The position numbers and the translations under genes are program-made. Source: a virus. From it: a DNA stretch of 64,000 nt. The notes beneath the pieces were generated by a model that saw only the letters and a program-made list of their open reading frames with translations, made no database searches and was not told the DNA's origin. The DNA lies in IMG/VR virus record IMGVR_UViG_3300027847_002834, positions 1 through 64,000 of that record; one strand, written 5' to 3'. The stretch's first letter is position 1; each line of letters starts with the position of its first letter. This document shows positions 61,491 to 64,000 of the stretch, in pieces.

Positions 61491-63212
61491 TTAATGTACA
61501 ATATCGTCTGAATCATTTATATTAAATCCTAATATTTTAGTTACATCTACCATAGGAGAATCTTTACTTACTTCATGTAAATTCTCTTTGATATGTTTAA
61601 GAATTTTATTACTTACGTCATGTTGGGTCATTTTCTCTCTATACTTCATATCATTAATATCAGAACTATAACTACCTTCCGAGAATCCCATATCTAATAC
61701 TCCCATCATATCATCAACTACAGCTTCAGATGTAACAGACGATATACTCATGGGTGGATCATACATTCTAACATATGCACCAAATCCTAATGATATAGCC
61801 ATATCGTCATTCATTCCCCTAGAGGCTTCAACTCTATTAATTCGACCACCTGTATTTTCTTCTAGTCCTATAAGCTCCAATGCTAACTTCCTAGATTTAA
61901 TAAGATTAGTATTTTCAGATACATATGTGTATAACGAATCAAAGATCAAAGGTCTAGTTTGTGCATTCGTTGATAATCCATATTTGTATGTTGGTCGTTT
62001 ATTCTTGGCGGTGTTCTTTATTTTATGCTGATATAAATTATGGTCGATTGAACTTCGAGTTAAAAATTCTATAACTTGATTACCATATGAGTTTTCCTCT
62101 ACAATAGTTAAATTCCGTGGGAAAATCTTACACACTGACTCCACTACCTTACAAAAATCATCAACCCGTAGCTTACCTACATACTCCGCAACCTGTTCAA
62201 ATGTAACATAATCTATAATTTCAATTGCTGAATAATCAGTACCAGATGCAGATGCCACATCAACACATATCATATAATATGAATCTTTATTTGGCTGTTT
62301 CCATATCTGCAAATCGTGACTCTCAAATGTCAACTTGGCTATAGGGGGAGTATCAACATCATTAAGTTTCTCGATAATTTCACCAGGGAAAAATGAATTT
62401 ATTGAAGCTAAGAATTTCATTTCTAGCTCTTGTTGAATCTTTGCACGATCATTATGTAAGATAGCACACTGCCTAGGATACCAAGTAGGATCTTCTCTGA
62501 ATTCTTTAACCTGCTTCCAATGAATCTTTTTAGCTTTATAGATAGAATTAGGATTAGTCTCAGCTTCTACCCAACGCTCATAATACCATTTACCAATACC
62601 TACAGTTTTATTAGGAGTACTAATTACTATTGTCCCATAAGGAACTCCCTTTGCTTCGGCTGCACTTTGGGCCTTAACAAGAGTTGGTCCAAATCCCGAG
62701 AATGCTTCATCTATATAATCAATGAATGCAGCTTCATCCACAACAACAATCGTACATGCCTTTCCTCTAAATAAGTTTTCAGGTTTCTTTGCATTTACCT
62801 GTGATGCATGAAATTTACATCCATTATCTAATATGAATGTTTGCTCTGCTTCTTTAACAAATTTAGGTCTGATCCAATCTGGTAAATTCCTGATCATTGC
62901 CATGACCTTTCTGCAAAAGTCAGTAGACTCAGGACCATCTCTACTAACAACACCAACAACAACGTTTTTATTGAATATCAATGCCCATACAATAAATGCT
63001 TGAACTATTGTTGAAATTCCAATCTGTCTTGACTTTAAAGTTATAACATGATGATCATTTACAATAGTACGCAAGAAATCTTTTTGTGGATCGTACAACT
63101 TAAATAGAATGTTTCCGCCTACTTCTTCTAGCTCTATAAAATGCTCTATAAAATAGACAGAATCTTCTTTAGCTTTATAGTATATCTCTAATCGTTCTGT
63201 TGTTGTTTCCAT
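61491..63212 (-). CDS. Terminase large subunit (gp17-like)
   Basis: 573 residues. ATPase: LKSRQIGIST (adenine/Walker A, about 59-68), TIVVVDEAAF (Walker B, about 153-162), STPNK (motif III). Nuclease: VDVASASGTDYSAIEI (first Asp), EENSYG (Glu), GMNDDMAISL (last Asp). Standard T4 gp17/TerL order and size. Packages DNA into proheads. The gene after it is a structural protein. Confidence 0.95.
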   Translation of the reverse strand: METTTERLEIYYKAKEDSVYFIEHFIELEEVGGNILFKLYDPQKDFLRTIVNDHHVITLKSRQIGISTIVQAFIVWALIFNKNVVVGVVSRDGPESTDFCRKVMAMIRNLPDWIRPKFVKEAEQTFILDNGCKFHASQVNAKKPENLFRGKACTIVVVDEAAFIDYIDEAFSGFGPTLVKAQSAAEAKGVPYGTIVISTPNKTVGIGKWYYERWVEAETNPNSIYKAKKIHWKQVKEFREDPTWYPRQCAILHNDRAKIQQELEMKFLASINSFFPGEIIEKLNDVDTPPIAKLTFESHDLQIWKQPNKDSYYMICVDVASASGTDYSAIEIIDYVTFEQVAEYVGKLRVDDFCKVVESVCKIFPRNLTIVEENSYGNQVIEFLTRSSIDHNLYQHKIKNTAKNKRPTYKYGLSTNAQTRPLIFDSLYTYVSENTNLIKSRKLALELIGLEENTGGRINRVEASRGMNDDMAISLGFGAYVRMYDPPMSISSVTSEAVVDDMMGVLDMGFSEGSYSSDINDMKYREKMTQHDVSNKILKHIKENLHEVSKDSPMVDVTKILGFNINDSDDIVH

Positions 63213-63218
63213 AAATAT

Positions 63219-63992
63219 TTAAACTATATTTTGAGTTGATCCAGAAAATTTATTTTCTATAATTGGATTCTCAAAATAACTAGGAGAAGTTCTGAATAAT
63301 GTCAAGTGGCACACTGAATCCCAGTTATCAGATGTTTCCCTACTAAGAATAAAATCACTAGAATTCAAAATATACTTTCCTCTATATGATTGATATTCAA
63401 ATATCGTTGGTACAAAATCTACTGGATTTCCTATTTTAACAATAGGTATCATCCTGATATTTCTTCTTATTGTAATCCCCATCCCCAACATACTTCTGAT
63501 ATCATTGGAGACGGCTGTCGTTGCCAATGCTGAATTACTCACACCACCAATATTATGAGTATACCGTTTTCGGATTCTTACATTAGGATGCATCTTTGCC
63601 CCTGAAGATCCTTCAAACACACCTTTGGTTGTTGCAATATTTCCAATAGTCTCAGAAAAATGTTGATATAAATCATTTGGGGGATGTGTTGTAAATACTC
63701 TATTAAATCCATTTTCTACAATAGAACTATTTCCAAAATATAAAGTTTTAATAGGATCTCTAGTGTAATATGTACCACTATTATGATGTACATCATCCAT
63801 TATTTTAGAGAATAGAGTCTTATCTCGTCTTGCAGTGTTCATCTGGAATATTCTACATACGGGAATATCTTTTATTTTCTCATTTAAATTCCACATATGA
63901 ATCTTCCCATCAAATCCACAAAATCTAAACATCGGCCCATTATATAAAGAAAATGCATTATCTATAAATGAAATCAGTTGTGTTACTGTCAT
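63219..63992 (-). CDS. Hypothetical structural protein
   Basis: 257 residues; VKIGNPVDFVPTIFEYQSYRGKYILNSSDF then HLTLFRTSPSYF is a beta-rich C-terminus. Next to terminase, so probably a head or tail structural protein. The gene may extend beyond the window end: no ribosome site precedes the visible Met, and the frame stays open to the edge, so the N-terminus may be incomplete. Confidence 0.55.
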   Translation of the reverse strand: MTVTQLISFIDNAFSLYNGPMFRFCGFDGKIHMWNLNEKIKDIPVCRIFQMNTARRDKTLFSKIMDDVHHNSGTYYTRDPIKTLYFGNSSIVENGFNRVFTTHPPNDLYQHFSETIGNIATTKGVFEGSSGAKMHPNVRIRKRYTHNIGGVSNSALATTAVSNDIRSMLGMGITIRRNIRMIPIVKIGNPVDFVPTIFEYQSYRGKYILNSSDFILSRETSDNWDSVCHLTLFRTSPSYFENPIIENKFSGSTQNIV

Positions 63993-64000
63993 TGGTGGGC

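Noticed and set aside
1-64000. CRISPR arrays, integrase or insertion sequences
   Set aside because: No regularly spaced direct repeats, recombinase motifs or terminal inverted repeats with a transposase were found.

Overview
The window is part of an AT-rich genome of a large tailed bacteriophage with a contractile tail (myovirus, probably jumbo-sized). It carries a T4 gp17-like large terminase, tail sheath, tail tube, tape measure, gp25-like and gp6-like baseplate wedge proteins and a two-Cys-pair tail chaperone/baseplate-hub protein. There is no chromosomal housekeeping block, no integrase and no CRISPR array. A small phage lipoprotein and surface-sugar genes point to a Gram-negative host; the species cannot be read from the sequence.

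Layout. (1) 1-19,321, minus strand: many small unknown proteins interspersed with about fifteen tRNA or tRNA-like genes (Met, Val, His, Ala x2, Gln, Ser, Pro, Glu, Leu x2, Gly and three aberrant ones), a complete tmRNA (17,661-18,073) and at least one structured non-coding RNA candidate (14,288-14,477). Recognisable proteins here are homocysteine S-methyltransferase, a pyrimidine-dimer glycosylase-like protein, two HNH nucleases, a metallophosphoesterase, a J-domain protein, a vWA protein translationally coupled to a GNAT acetyltransferase, and a lipoprotein. (2) 19,322-35,077, minus strand: one tightly packed operon of about 18 genes. It encodes GDP-mannose 4,6-dehydratase and a DegT aminotransferase (a likely GDP-perosamine route), two NeuA/SpsF-like cytidylyltransferases, a GT29-like sialyltransferase, further glycosyltransferases including a 1,046-residue multidomain one, cupins, methyltransferases, an SDR and a D-2-hydroxyacid dehydrogenase. 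Its distal end has a LigD-like archaeo-eukaryotic primase/polymerase and a HAD phosphatase with N-termini resembling T4 capsid-targeting peptides. (3) 35,109-41,047: two GC-richer single-gene cassettes flank a plus-strand gene and a MoxR ATPase / metallopeptidase-VWA / unknown three-gene operon. (4) 41,246-55,989, plus strand (with one minus gene at 46,260): tail and baseplate morphogenesis. (5) 55,986-63,992, minus strand: a baseplate-hub-like protein, tape measure, an HExxH metalloprotein, terminase and one more structural protein.

How the parts fit together. The tRNAs plus tmRNA would supply and rescue translation of an AT-rich genome. The glycan operon probably modifies the virion or the host surface. 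The structural blocks build the tail. A recurrent AT-rich element (core TATATATAT) lies upstream of tRNA clusters and of single GC-richer genes that end in their own hairpin terminators, so it is a good candidate phage promoter. Terminators sitting against the start codons at 35,077 and 40,234 separate these cassettes from the long operons.

Limits: functions were assigned from motifs read by eye. Family names without obvious catalytic motifs are tentative, and many small genes are simply unknown.
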